From Paraburkholderia translucens (GTDB taxonomy: Bacteria; Pseudomonadota; Gammaproteobacteria; Burkholderiales; Burkholderiaceae), in the NCBI RefSeq assembly GCF_020881035.1, contig NZ_JAJITC010000009.1, positions 186,001 to 250,000 on the forward strand: a stretch of 64,000 nt of DNA. Reading direction: 5' to 3'. Below are positions 56,118 to 64,000 of the stretch, one piece after another (position 1 is the stretch's first letter; each line of letters opens with the position of its first letter). The notes under the pieces are model-generated. The model did not search any database and was not told the origin of the DNA. It worked only from the letters and a program-made list of their open reading frames with translations. The translations under genes and the position numbers were made by a program.

Positions 56118-56182
56118 CAATCATTCCGGAAGTGAAATTCCCGCAGCGGTTCAACGCCGCGATGCGCACGGTGCGGCAGGCA

Positions 56183-56413
56183 TCACACGTCCGCCATCTC
56201 GAGCTTCTCGCGCGCGTCCGCACAACGACGGTTCAGGTCGCGATGCATCAGCTGGCTATCGAGCAAAGCCGATACATCCGTCAGACCATGATCAAAGCGC
56301 AAGACATATTCGATGTCGGTGTAATCGTAATAAGCGCCGCTGTCGGCCAGCCGTTGCGCTTCCGCGAATGCGGCCTGTTGCCGTTCGCCGTTCATCAGGT
56401 CTTTGATCGCCAT
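56183..56413 (-). CDS. Small hypothetical protein (76 aa)
   Basis: Begins MAIKDLMNGERQQAAFAEAQ and is largely helical and acidic (SGAYYDYTDIEYVLRFDHGL, REKLEMADV). No membrane segment or known motif. GGAGC precedes the ATG; an upstream ATG at 56443 would add a hydrophobic stretch. Codon use looks native to the chromosome. Confidence 0.55.
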   Translation of the reverse strand: MAIKDLMNGERQQAAFAEAQRLADSGAYYDYTDIEYVLRFDHGLTDVSALLDSQLMHRDLNRRCADAREKLEMADV

Positions 56414-56590
56414 GATTGCCGCTCCGAGGAACAGTGGCTTCATCATAGCAATGCAAACCGCGAAGCACGGTGGCACGCGCGCAACACCAGGTGTTTTCCG
56501 CATAGGCGACCGGTGAATTCACGCGTTGGCCGATGCGCACCGCCTGAGTAGCACGAGCGTCATACGGTTTTCACGTCGTATTCACACCGC

Positions 56591-57811
56591 TCACACAGCC
56601 GCAACCGGCGACTTCGTCGCGTGCCAGCGCATCACGAGCCTGCGTCCGACAAGGCACAAGCATCCCGCGGCACCGACTACGATACCCATGCCCTTCGGCG
56701 TGCCGTCATGCAACAGTCCGACCGCAAGGCTCGACAACGCCCCAAGCGCGAGCTGCACGGCGCCGAATACGGCCGCCGCGGCGCCCGCGTTGAGCGGGTA
56801 ACGATGCATCAGGTCGGTCGTGCAGTTAGCCGACAACACGCCCACCACGCTGACGACGAAGAAAAGGCCAAACACGATCGACCACAAGCCGCCCCATCCG
56901 GTCAGCGACACGATGCACACGAACAGTGAGGCGACGAAGCTCACGGTCGCCGCGTACGAGATGATCGGCACCGGTCCGAGCCGTCCGACGAGCCGTGTAT
57001 TCAGGTAATTACCGAGCATGATGCCGACGATGTTCAGCGCGAACAGAAAGCCATAGTGCTGCGCGGACACATGGAAATATTCGATGTACACGAAGGGCGT
57101 CGCCGTGATGTACGCGAACATCGACGCGAACGCCATGCCGCCGCACAGCATGTGCCCCCACGCGACCGGATCGCGCAACAGCGCGACATACGCGCCGAAC
57201 GACTTCAGCAGCGCCGACTGCGCGCGCTTCTCGCGCGGCCACGTCTCCGGCACTTTCAGGAAGGCGGTCACCGCGCACACGGAACCGAACAGCGTCAGCG
57301 CGACGAACACGGCGCGCCAGCCCCCCAGCAGCAGCAACTGCCCGCCGATCAGCGGCGCAAGCAGCGGGCCTATCGACGTGACGATCGCGATCATCGACAG
57401 CACGCGCGCCGCGTCGCCCGGTTCGTGCGCGTCGCGAGCAATCGCACGGGCGAGCACCGATGCCGCGCCCGCCCCCAACGCCTGCAGGAAGCGGAAGCCC
57501 ACCAGCGAGCCGATCGAGAACGACAGCACGCACGCGATGCTCGCGAGCACATACATGACGACGCCGCCAAGCAGGATCGGCCGACGGCCATACGTATCGG
57601 ACAGCGGACCATACAGCAGCATGCCGATCGAGAAGCCGAACATGAAGCTCGTCAACGTCGATTGCGCTGCGCCCGTGCTGACCGCGAAGGCCTGCGCGAT
57701 GGTCGGCAGGCTCGGCAGATACATGTCGATGGATATCGGCCCGCACGCGGCCAGCGCGCCGAGCAACAGGATCAACCGGCCATCGGGCCGGCGTTTGACG
57801 ACGTGAGACAT
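56591..57811 (-). CDS. MFS drug-resistance transporter, Bcr/CflA family
   Basis: 406 residues with twelve hydrophobic helices. The family start GPISIDMYLPSLPTIAQAF is followed by the antiporter loop YGPLSDTYGRRPILLGG and GFRFLQALGAGAASVLARAI. These inner-membrane drug:H+ antiporters (for example bicyclomycin) belong to the DHA1 group. Substrate unknown. Divergent from the next gene with about 215 bases between. Confidence 0.9.
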   Translation of the reverse strand: MSHVVKRRPDGRLILLLGALAACGPISIDMYLPSLPTIAQAFAVSTGAAQSTLTSFMFGFSIGMLLYGPLSDTYGRRPILLGGVVMYVLASIACVLSFSIGSLVGFRFLQALGAGAASVLARAIARDAHEPGDAARVLSMIAIVTSIGPLLAPLIGGQLLLLGGWRAVFVALTLFGSVCAVTAFLKVPETWPREKRAQSALLKSFGAYVALLRDPVAWGHMLCGGMAFASMFAYITATPFVYIEYFHVSAQHYGFLFALNIVGIMLGNYLNTRLVGRLGPVPIISYAATVSFVASLFVCIVSLTGWGGLWSIVFGLFFVVSVVGVLSANCTTDLMHRYPLNAGAAAAVFGAVQLALGALSSLAVGLLHDGTPKGMGIVVGAAGCLCLVGRRLVMRWHATKSPVAAV

Positions 57812-58027
57812 GGGAAATCCGAATGGAACGCCGCGCCGGCAACGGCTGCGGAACAGGTGAAGCGGAAACGGCCGGCAGCTGACGGGCTCGATTGTACGCG
57901 ACGGTTAACCGGCTGGTTACGCCTTGAATGCGTTGCGTGGACGTTGCGCGACAGCGCCGCGCGACGCATTCGCCACCGATCGGTTAAGCTGCCGCCTGCC
58001 CGTCCCCTGATCCCGTTCGAACCCGCG

Positions 58028-58486
58028 ATGACCGCCTTCCTGCTGATCTGGAGCCCCAAGAAATGGCCGTGGCCCGAGTTGCCCGACATTGCGAAACGCG
58101 TGGCCGCCGGCGAGGCGGTTGCCGACGCCTGGGGCTGCGGCTTCGCACGCGGCATCCTGCCCGGCGATCGCGTATTCCTGCATCGCGTCGCGCAGGAACC
58201 GAAGGGTATCTTCGGCTCGGGCTACGTGACGCGCGCCCCCTACGAAGTCCCCGACGCGTCGACCAAACGCGGCTACCGGCTGTGCATCGACTTCGTCTAC
58301 GACTGGCTCGTCGATGCGCATCACGCACCGGTGATCACGCGCGATCAACTGCGTGCGCATCCGTTCTCGGTACAGACGTGGGATGCGCAAAGTTCCGGCA
58401 CGAGCATCAAGCCGATCGCCGAGGGCGCGCTGGAGAAGCGCTGGGCCGAATTGACCGGCAAGCGCAAGCCGCCGGCGATGACCTGA
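58028..58486 (+). CDS. EVE/PUA-like domain protein
   Basis: 152 residues from MTAFLLIWSPKKWPWPELPD. The pattern F-L-L-x-W-x-P-K-x-W-P-W, the Trp-Gly-Cys-Gly segment, and GDRVFLHRVAQEPKGIFGSG followed by YEVP resemble stand-alone EVE-type domains, which in some proteins recognise modified bases. Function unknown. The frame is open far upstream only because it is antisense to the transporter. Not in an evident operon. Confidence 0.6.
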   Translation: MTAFLLIWSPKKWPWPELPDIAKRVAAGEAVADAWGCGFARGILPGDRVFLHRVAQEPKGIFGSGYVTRAPYEVPDASTKRGYRLCIDFVYDWLVDAHHAPVITRDQLRAHPFSVQTWDAQSSGTSIKPIAEGALEKRWAELTGKRKPPAMT

Positions 58487-58661
58487 CCGAACAGGCAGGC
58501 ACAACACGCGCCGCCGCAACCGTCCGCCCGAGGAGCCCGCCACCGCCGACTCCGGTACAATTTCTCGATCCATCCCAGCATCGCGCGAAGGGTCCGCGGG
58601 AATCGTCCAAGGCCCTTTGCGCCGCTGCGCAACCCCTATTCGAGCTATCCCAGCCATCGCC

Positions 58662-59945
58662 ATGTCCAGAAACGAAATCCTCTTCGAACGCGCGCAACGC
58701 ACCATCCCCGGCGGCGTGAATTCGCCGGTGCGCGCCTTCCGTTCCGTCGGCGGCACGCCGCGCTTCATCGAGCGCGCGCAAGGTCCGTACTTCTGGGACG
58801 CGGATGGCCAGCGCTATACCGATTACATCGGCTCGTGGGGGCCGATGATCCTCGGCCACGTTCATCCCGAAGTGCTCGACGCCGTACAGCGCGTGCTCGC
58901 CAATGGTTTTTCGTTCGGCGCGCCGACCGAGGCGGAAGTCGAGATCGCGGAGGAAATCTGCAAGCTGGTGCCGTCGATCGAACAGGTGCGCATGGTGTCG
59001 AGCGGCACCGAGGCGACGATGAGCGCGCTGCGTCTCGCGCGCGGCTTCACGAACCGCAGCCGCATCGTCAAGTTCGAGGGCTGCTATCACGGCCATGCGG
59101 ACAGCCTGCTCGTGAAGGCTGGCTCGGGTCTGCTGACCTTCGGCAATCCGACTTCGGCGGGCGTGCCGGTCGATATCGCCAGGCACACCACCGTACTCGA
59201 ATACAACAACGTCGCCGCACTCGAAGAAGCGTTCAAGGCATTCGGCAACGAGATCGCATCGGTGATCGTCGAGCCAGTCGCGGGCAACATGAACCTCGTG
59301 CGCGCGACACCCGAATTCTTGCAGGCGTTGCGCCGCCTGTGCACCGAGTACGGCTCGGTGCTGATTTTCGACGAAGTCATGTGCGGCTTCCGCGTTGCGC
59401 TCGGCGGAGCACAGCAGCTCTACGGCATCACGCCGGACCTCACGTGTCTTGGCAAGGTGATCGGCGGCGGCATGCCGGCGGCGGCCTTCGGCGGCCGGCG
59501 CGACATCATGGCTCATCTCGCGCCGCTCGGCGGCGTCTATCAGGCGGGCACCCTGTCCGGCAATCCGATCGCGGTCGCGGCCGGCCTGAAGACGTTGCAG
59601 CTGATCCAGGCGCCCGGCTTCTACGACACGCTCGCCGCGCGCACCACGCGTCTCGCGCAAGGCCTCGCGCAGGCGGCCCGCGAAGCGGGCGTGCCGTTCG
59701 CGGCCGATGCGCTCGGCGGCATGTTCGGCCTCTACTTCCGCGAATCGATCCCGACCAGCTTCGCCGACGTCACGCACAGCGACGTGCCGCGCTTCAACGC
59801 GTTCTTCCATAAGATGCTCGACGCGGGCGTGTACTTCGCGCCGTCCGCCTATGAGGCGGGCTTCGTGTCGAGCGCGCACGACGACGCGGTGATCGACGCG
59901 ACGATCGACGCCGCGCGCGGCGCGTTCGCAGCGTTGCAGGGCTGA
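58662..59945 (+). CDS. hemL: Glutamate-1-semialdehyde 2,1-aminomutase
   Basis: 427 residues from MSRNEILFERAQRTIPGGVN. Class III aminotransferase motifs are IFDEVMCGFRVALGGAQQLY and the PLP lysine in TCLGKVIGGGMPAAAFGG. It makes 5-aminolevulinate for heme through the C5 pathway. Full length. It precedes the riboflavin genes by 51 bases. Confidence 0.96.
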   Translation: MSRNEILFERAQRTIPGGVNSPVRAFRSVGGTPRFIERAQGPYFWDADGQRYTDYIGSWGPMILGHVHPEVLDAVQRVLANGFSFGAPTEAEVEIAEEICKLVPSIEQVRMVSSGTEATMSALRLARGFTNRSRIVKFEGCYHGHADSLLVKAGSGLLTFGNPTSAGVPVDIARHTTVLEYNNVAALEEAFKAFGNEIASVIVEPVAGNMNLVRATPEFLQALRRLCTEYGSVLIFDEVMCGFRVALGGAQQLYGITPDLTCLGKVIGGGMPAAAFGGRRDIMAHLAPLGGVYQAGTLSGNPIAVAAGLKTLQLIQAPGFYDTLAARTTRLAQGLAQAAREAGVPFAADALGGMFGLYFRESIPTSFADVTHSDVPRFNAFFHKMLDAGVYFAPSAYEAGFVSSAHDDAVIDATIDAARGAFAALQG

Positions 59946-59996
59946 AGCAAAGGCCGCGACCCGCACGACCCAGACACCGCACTACAACGGACACCG

Positions 59997-61148
59997 ATGT
60001 TCTCGCAAACCGATTTCGTCCACATGGAACGCGCGCTCGCGCTTGCGAAGCGCGGCATGTACACGACCGATCCGAACCCGCGCGTCGGTTGCGTACTCGT
60101 CAGAAACGGCGAGGTGATCGGCGAAGGCTACACGCAGCCGGCCGGCCAGGATCACGCCGAGATTCGCGCGCTGAAGGATGCACGCTCGCGCGGCCACGAT
60201 CTGCGCGGCGCGACGGCCTACGTGACGCTCGAACCGTGCAGCCATTTCGGCCGCACGCCGCCGTGTGCGAACGCGCTGATCGAAGCGCAGATCGGCCGCG
60301 TGATCGCGGCGATGGAAGATCCCAATCCGCAAGTCTCAGGCCGCGGTCTCGCGATGCTGCGCGAGGCCGGTATCGAAGTTCGCTGCGGGCTGCTCGCAAA
60401 CGAAGCGCGGGAGCTGAACATCGGCTTCGTGTCGCGCATGACGCGCGGCCGTCCGTGGGTGCGCATGAAAGTGGCGGCATCGCTCGATGGCCGCACCGGC
60501 TTGCCGTCGGGCGAAAGCCAGTGGATCACGAGCGCGGCCGCGCGCGCCGACGGCCACGCGTGGCGCGCGCGCGCATCGGCGATCCTGACCGGCATCGGCA
60601 CCGTGCGTGAGGACGATCCGCGCATGACCGTGCGCGCCGTGGATACGCCGCGCCAGCCGCACCGCGTATTGATCGACAGTCAGCTCGACGTGCCGCTCGA
60701 CGCGCAGATCCTCGCCGGCGCGCCGACGCTGATCTTCTGCGGTCATCTCGATGCGCGTCTCGAAGACCGCGCGGGCGCGCTGCGCGAGCGCGGCGCCGAG
60801 ATCGTGCCGCTGCCGAACGCCGCCGGCAAGGTCGATCTGCCGCGCATGCTGAGCGTGCTTGGCGAGCGCAATGTGAACGAATTGCACGTCGAGGCCGGCT
60901 ACAAGCTGAACGGCTCGTTGCTGCGCGAAGGCTGCGTCGACGAACTGCTCGTTTATCTCGCACCGAGCCTGCTCGGCACGGACTCGATGAGCATGTTCAA
61001 TCTGGCCGCGCCCGACCTGCTCGAAGACCGCGTGAGGCTGACGTTCCATACGGTCGAGCGGATCGGCGAGGATCTGCGGATCCTCGCGCGCTTCGCGCCG
61101 ACAGCCGCGCCCGGGACCGACGCCGTGTCCCCCACCGTTTCGAAATAA
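59997..61148 (+). CDS. ribD: Bifunctional riboflavin deaminase/reductase RibD
   Basis: 383 residues. The N-terminal deaminase has the zinc ligands in QDHAEIRALKDA and LEPCSHFGRTPPCANALI. The C-terminal reductase begins MKVAASLDGRTGLPSGESQW with GIGTVREDDP and ends at LRILARFAP. Carries out the second and third steps of riboflavin synthesis. Followed after 15 bases by ribE. Confidence 0.96.
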   Translation: MFSQTDFVHMERALALAKRGMYTTDPNPRVGCVLVRNGEVIGEGYTQPAGQDHAEIRALKDARSRGHDLRGATAYVTLEPCSHFGRTPPCANALIEAQIGRVIAAMEDPNPQVSGRGLAMLREAGIEVRCGLLANEARELNIGFVSRMTRGRPWVRMKVAASLDGRTGLPSGESQWITSAAARADGHAWRARASAILTGIGTVREDDPRMTVRAVDTPRQPHRVLIDSQLDVPLDAQILAGAPTLIFCGHLDARLEDRAGALRERGAEIVPLPNAAGKVDLPRMLSVLGERNVNELHVEAGYKLNGSLLREGCVDELLVYLAPSLLGTDSMSMFNLAAPDLLEDRVRLTFHTVERIGEDLRILARFAPTAAPGTDAVSPTVSK

Positions 61149-61163
61149 TCAAGGACTAGCACG

Positions 61164-61799
61164 ATGTTTACGGGAATCGTCGCGGCAGTGGGCCGCATCG
61201 AATCAGTCAAGCCGCTTGGCACAGGCGGCGACGCGGGCGTACGCCTGAACGTCGAGGCCGGCGGCCTCGACCTCGCCGATGTACAGCTCGGCGACAGCAT
61301 CACGATCCAGGGCGCCTGCATGACGGTGGTCGCGAAGACCGCTCATTCGTTCGAGGTCGACGTGTCGCGCGAAAGCCTGAACCGTACGGCCGGTCTCGGC
61401 GAAACCGGCGAGGTCAATCTCGAGAAAGCGCTGCGCGCGCATGACCGGCTCGGCGGCCATATCGTGTCCGGACACGTCGACGGACTCGGCACCGTCACGC
61501 GTTTTGCGCCGGTTGGTGAATCGCACGAGCTGCGTATTCTGGCGCCGCGCGAGATTGGCCGTTATCTCGCCTACAAGGGGTCGATTGCGGTCAATGGCGT
61601 GAGCCTGACCGTGAATTCCGTCGACGATCGCGACGATGGCTGCGAGTTTTCGATCAATCTGATTCCGCATACCGTGCAAGTGACGGCGCTCAAGCATCTG
61701 CGCGACGGGGTGCGGGTGAACCTGGAGATCGATCTGATCGCGCGGTATGTAGAGCGGATGCTCAATGCGCCGCGCGATGGCGATCAATCGCCCAAATAA
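61164..61799 (+). CDS. ribE: Riboflavin synthase alpha chain
   Basis: 211 residues beginning MFTGIVAAVGRIESVKPLGT. The duplicated lumazine-binding fold is visible: SITIQGACMTVV with NLEKALRAHDRLGGHIVSGH in the first half, and SIAVNGVSLTVNSV with a second barrel in the other. Converts two lumazines to riboflavin. Also called ribC in some genomes. Confidence 0.95.
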   Translation: MFTGIVAAVGRIESVKPLGTGGDAGVRLNVEAGGLDLADVQLGDSITIQGACMTVVAKTAHSFEVDVSRESLNRTAGLGETGEVNLEKALRAHDRLGGHIVSGHVDGLGTVTRFAPVGESHELRILAPREIGRYLAYKGSIAVNGVSLTVNSVDDRDDGCEFSINLIPHTVQVTALKHLRDGVRVNLEIDLIARYVERMLNAPRDGDQSPK

Positions 61800-61894
61800 C
61801 TCCGTTCCGGGCGAGCCGCCCGTCCCGCGATATCTCACCACTTTCCGCGGCCGCGTTTTCTGCGGCCGCGTCGGAAAGGCGCCGCCTCGTGCGA

Positions 61895-62830
61895 TTACGC
61901 CTCGGCCGAAGCGCGCAGACGATGGACGAGCTGATTGTCCTTACCCTGGACCAGCGGCGTGATCGTGAAGTCGAACTCGATCTCCTTGTACGCATCGGCC
62001 TTCAGGCCCAGCGCCGCGCCACCGGCTTTCTCGACGACCGGCGGAATCAGCTCTTCGCGCGTTGCATACGCGAAGTCGTCCCAGATCAGCGGATCGCCGT
62101 CGATGTTGAACTGCGTGGTCAGCTTGCGATGGTTGTCGCTCGTGACGAAGAAGTGCACGTGCGCCGGACGGTTGCCATGACGGCCCAACGCGTCCAGCAG
62201 TTGTTGCGTCGCGCCTTGCGGCGGGCAGCCGTAGCCCACCGGCATCAACGTGCGGAATTCGTACTTGCCGTCGGCGCCAGTCTTCACCGCGCCGCGCAGG
62301 TTGAATTCGCTCTGCGCGCCGGTCGGATCGAAGTGCGAGTAAAAGCCCTTCGAGTTCGCGTGCCAGCATTCGACGACCGCGCCTGCGACCGGCTTGCCGT
62401 CCATATCCTTGACCGTGCCGTGGATGACGAGCGGGCCCGCGTCTTCGTCCGCGTTGATGTCGATCTTCGAGACGCCTTCGCGCACCTTCGCCCCGGCGAC
62501 GTACAGCGGGCCTTCGATCGTGCGCGGCGTGCCGCCTTCGAGACCGATCTGCTTGTCCGCGGCATCCATGCGGACGTCGAGGTACTTCTCGAGGCCGAGG
62601 CCAGCCGCGAGCAGCGCCGCTTCGCCGTCCTTGCCTAGCTTGTTCAGATAGTTGATACCGGCCCAGACTTCGTCCGGCGTGATATCGAGGTCATCGATCG
62701 CCTTGAACAGGTCGCTCAGCAGACGGAAAACGATCTGCCGGAAACGTGCGTTGCCGTTGCCGGCATCGACGTTGGAAGCGGCTTTCAGCAGATCCTGCAC
62801 TTCTTTGGTTTCAAAAACTTTGACGCTCAC
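61895..62830 (-). CDS. catA: Catechol 1,2-dioxygenase
   Basis: 311 residues from MSVKVFETKEVQDLLKAASN. The N-terminal helical linker domain precedes the catalytic domain with GPLYVAGAK, VECWHANSKGFYSHF (Tyr ligand), LMPVGYGCPPQGATQQLLD (Tyr ligand) and RPAHVHFFVTSDNHRKLTTQ (His ligands). Intradiol Fe(III) enzyme that opens catechol to cis,cis-muconate. It is last in the catB-catC-catA cluster. Confidence 0.96.
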   Translation of the reverse strand: MSVKVFETKEVQDLLKAASNVDAGNGNARFRQIVFRLLSDLFKAIDDLDITPDEVWAGINYLNKLGKDGEAALLAAGLGLEKYLDVRMDAADKQIGLEGGTPRTIEGPLYVAGAKVREGVSKIDINADEDAGPLVIHGTVKDMDGKPVAGAVVECWHANSKGFYSHFDPTGAQSEFNLRGAVKTGADGKYEFRTLMPVGYGCPPQGATQQLLDALGRHGNRPAHVHFFVTSDNHRKLTTQFNIDGDPLIWDDFAYATREELIPPVVEKAGGAALGLKADAYKEIEFDFTITPLVQGKDNQLVHRLRASAEA

Positions 62831-62905
62831 GATGACTGTCTCCAGTTTGTATTGGGGAAAAATGGCGTTGGATGCGCTCGCCTTGATTGCGCCTGGCCGC
62901 TGGGC

Positions 62906-63196
62906 TCAGATGTCGTCGTCCCGAATCGACGACGGGTGACGACACAGAGGCGTCACCGAAATCTTCATGTACGGGAACAGAGGCAAGCCGGAAAGAATGT
63001 CATGCAGTTCGGCGTTGCTCTCTACATCGAAGATGCTGTAATTCGCGTACTCGCCAACGAGACGCCAGATATGGCGCCACTTGCCGCTACGCTGGAGATC
63101 CTGCGAGTAAGCCTTCTCGCGCGTTTTGATTTCGTTCGCCACCTCGGCCGGCATGTCAACCGGCAGGTGCACGTCCATTCGTACATGGAAAAGCAT
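62906..63196 (-). CDS. catC: Muconolactone delta-isomerase
   Basis: 96 residues starting MLFHVRMDVHLPVDMPAEVA with the family block KREKAYSQ-type RSGKWRHIWRLVGEYANYSI and FDVESNAELHDILSGLPLFP. Isomerises muconolactone to 3-oxoadipate enol-lactone. It lies between catB and catA with short gaps on both sides. Confidence 0.96.
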   Translation of the reverse strand: MLFHVRMDVHLPVDMPAEVANEIKTREKAYSQDLQRSGKWRHIWRLVGEYANYSIFDVESNAELHDILSGLPLFPYMKISVTPLCRHPSSIRDDDI

Positions 63197-63223
63197 CGTT
63201 GAGTCCTACTGATCAGAATCCGT

Positions 63224-64000
63224 TTAGCGGGTGACCTTCATCAGCCCGTCCCGGGTGAATCGCTTGACCTTAGCCTCGTCGAGTTCGATGCCCAGACCCG
63301 GGCCGTTCGGCACGGTCAGCTCGAAGTCGCTGTAATCGAGCGGCGTGGTCAAAATCTCTTCAGTGATGAGCAATGGCCCGAACAGCTCGGTGCCCCATTG
63401 CAGATTCGCGAAGCTCGCGAACAGATGCGCGGACGCCACCGTGCTGAACGCGCCTTCGAGCATCGTGCCGCCGTACAGTTCGATGCCGGCGGCATCGGCG
63501 ATCGCGGCCACGCGCTGGGCGGCGAACAGGCCACCGTTCTGTTCGATCTTGATCGCGAACACGTCGGCGCCGCCATTCTTCGCGATCTCGAACGCGCTTT
63601 CCGGGCCTTGCAAAATCTCGTCGGCCATCAGCGCAACCGGGAAGCGGCGCATCAGCCGGGCTAGCGCCGCGGCGGACGCGACCGGCTGCTCGACCAGATC
63701 GCAACCTGCGTCGGCCAGCGCCGGAATGGCCCACGCGGCCTGTGTTTCGCTCCACGCCATGTTGACGTCGACGCGCACCGCGGCGCGCTCGCCGACCGCC
63801 TTCTTGATCTCGGCGACGTGCTTGATGTCGGTCTTCAGTTCCTTCGCCCCGATCTTCAGCTTGAAGACCTTGTGGCGACGCACGTCCAGCATATGCTCGG
63901 CTTCGGCGATGTCCTTCGCGGTATCACCCGACGCGAGCGTCCACGCGACCGGCAGGCGCTCGCGACGACGGCCGCCGAGCAGCTCGCTCACCGGCACGCC
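63224..64000 (-). CDS. catB: Muconate cycloisomerase, C-terminal part
   Basis: 259 codons are visible; the start lies beyond the window. The frame runs PVSELLGGRRRERLPVAWTL, then HKVFKLKIGAK with the catalytic Lys pair, VRVDVNMAWSE and LMADEILQGP with the metal-binding Asp/Glu residues, and ends LMKVTR. Enolase-superfamily enzyme that lactonises cis,cis-muconate. First gene of the cat cluster on this strand. Confidence 0.95.
   Translation of the reverse strand, partial: GVPVSELLGGRRRERLPVAWTLASGDTAKDIAEAEHMLDVRRHKVFKLKIGAKELKTDIKHVAEIKKAVGERAAVRVDVNMAWSETQAAWAIPALADAGCDLVEQPVASAAALARLMRRFPVALMADEILQGPESAFEIAKNGGADVFAIKIEQNGGLFAAQRVAAIADAAGIELYGGTMLEGAFSTVASAHLFASFANLQWGTELFGPLLITEEILTTPLDYSDFELTVPNGPGLGIELDEAKVKRFTRDGLMKVTR

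Noticed and set aside
61846..61870. CGCGGCCGC hairpin between ribE and catA
   Set aside because: Strong stem but no T-tract on either strand, so not called a Rho-independent terminator.

Overview
The window is a high-GC beta-proteobacterial chromosome segment, most likely Paraburkholderia or Burkholderia. This rests on gene content and order (fds formate dehydrogenase, xdhABC with deaminases, spoT-rpoZ-gmk-yicC facing rph-rdgB-hemW, a catB-catC-catA cluster, OmpC-type porin), on codon use and on the tRNA sequences. No rRNA operon and no CRISPR array were seen.

Layout. 1-13.5 kb holds the 3' end of a formate dehydrogenase operon, an FAD monooxygenase, a TPR/glycosyltransferase-like protein, an MFS organic-acid transporter, a GNAT acetyltransferase, a class I glutamine amidotransferase-like hydrolase with a long disordered N-terminus, a Kef-type antiporter, an amidase and DsbB. 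13.8-21.4 kb is a purine-salvage/catabolism run (xdhA-xdhB-xdhC, adenine/adenosine deaminase, guanine deaminase). A yybP-ykoY-type manganese riboswitch then precedes a TMEM165/GDT1-family exporter. A DUF4136 lipoprotein, PepN, a HigB-HigA toxin-antitoxin pair and Fbp follow.

28.1-34.4 kb is a small genomic island in a tRNA-Thr(CGT) gene. A 74-bp exact direct repeat, made of the tRNA 3' end plus its terminator, bounds about 6.1 kb. Both edges contain wrecked phage genes: an integrase N-terminus, two halves of an Ssb-like gene, a DUF3987 C-terminus and several frameshifted small genes. Two intact cargo genes lie between: an EVE-domain/PD-(D/E)XK-like nuclease fusion, which is the best anti-phage defence candidate here, and a DUF6311-type multi-membrane protein.

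34.5-49.5 kb returns to core genes: secreted chorismate mutase, an exonuclease/GIY-YIG fusion, a cold-shock protein, a candidate small RNA, a porin, greB, twin tRNA-Arg(ACG), a DUF2591 protein, the stringent-response operon and the rph operon. A tRNA-Ser(TGA) at 49.5 kb opens a second accessory stretch (49.65-56.5 kb). It carries an IS30 remnant, an 864-bp IS5-family element with TTA target duplications, a large two-domain peptidoglycan-hydrolase-like effector with an overlapping small exported-protein gene (probable immunity) clipped at its 3' end by the IS, a second exported small protein, a polymorphic-toxin remnant and a ridA pseudogene. 56.6-64 kb is again core: a Bcr/CflA drug transporter, an EVE-like protein, hemL, ribD, ribE and the catechol ortho-cleavage genes catA, catC and catB (cut by the window edge).
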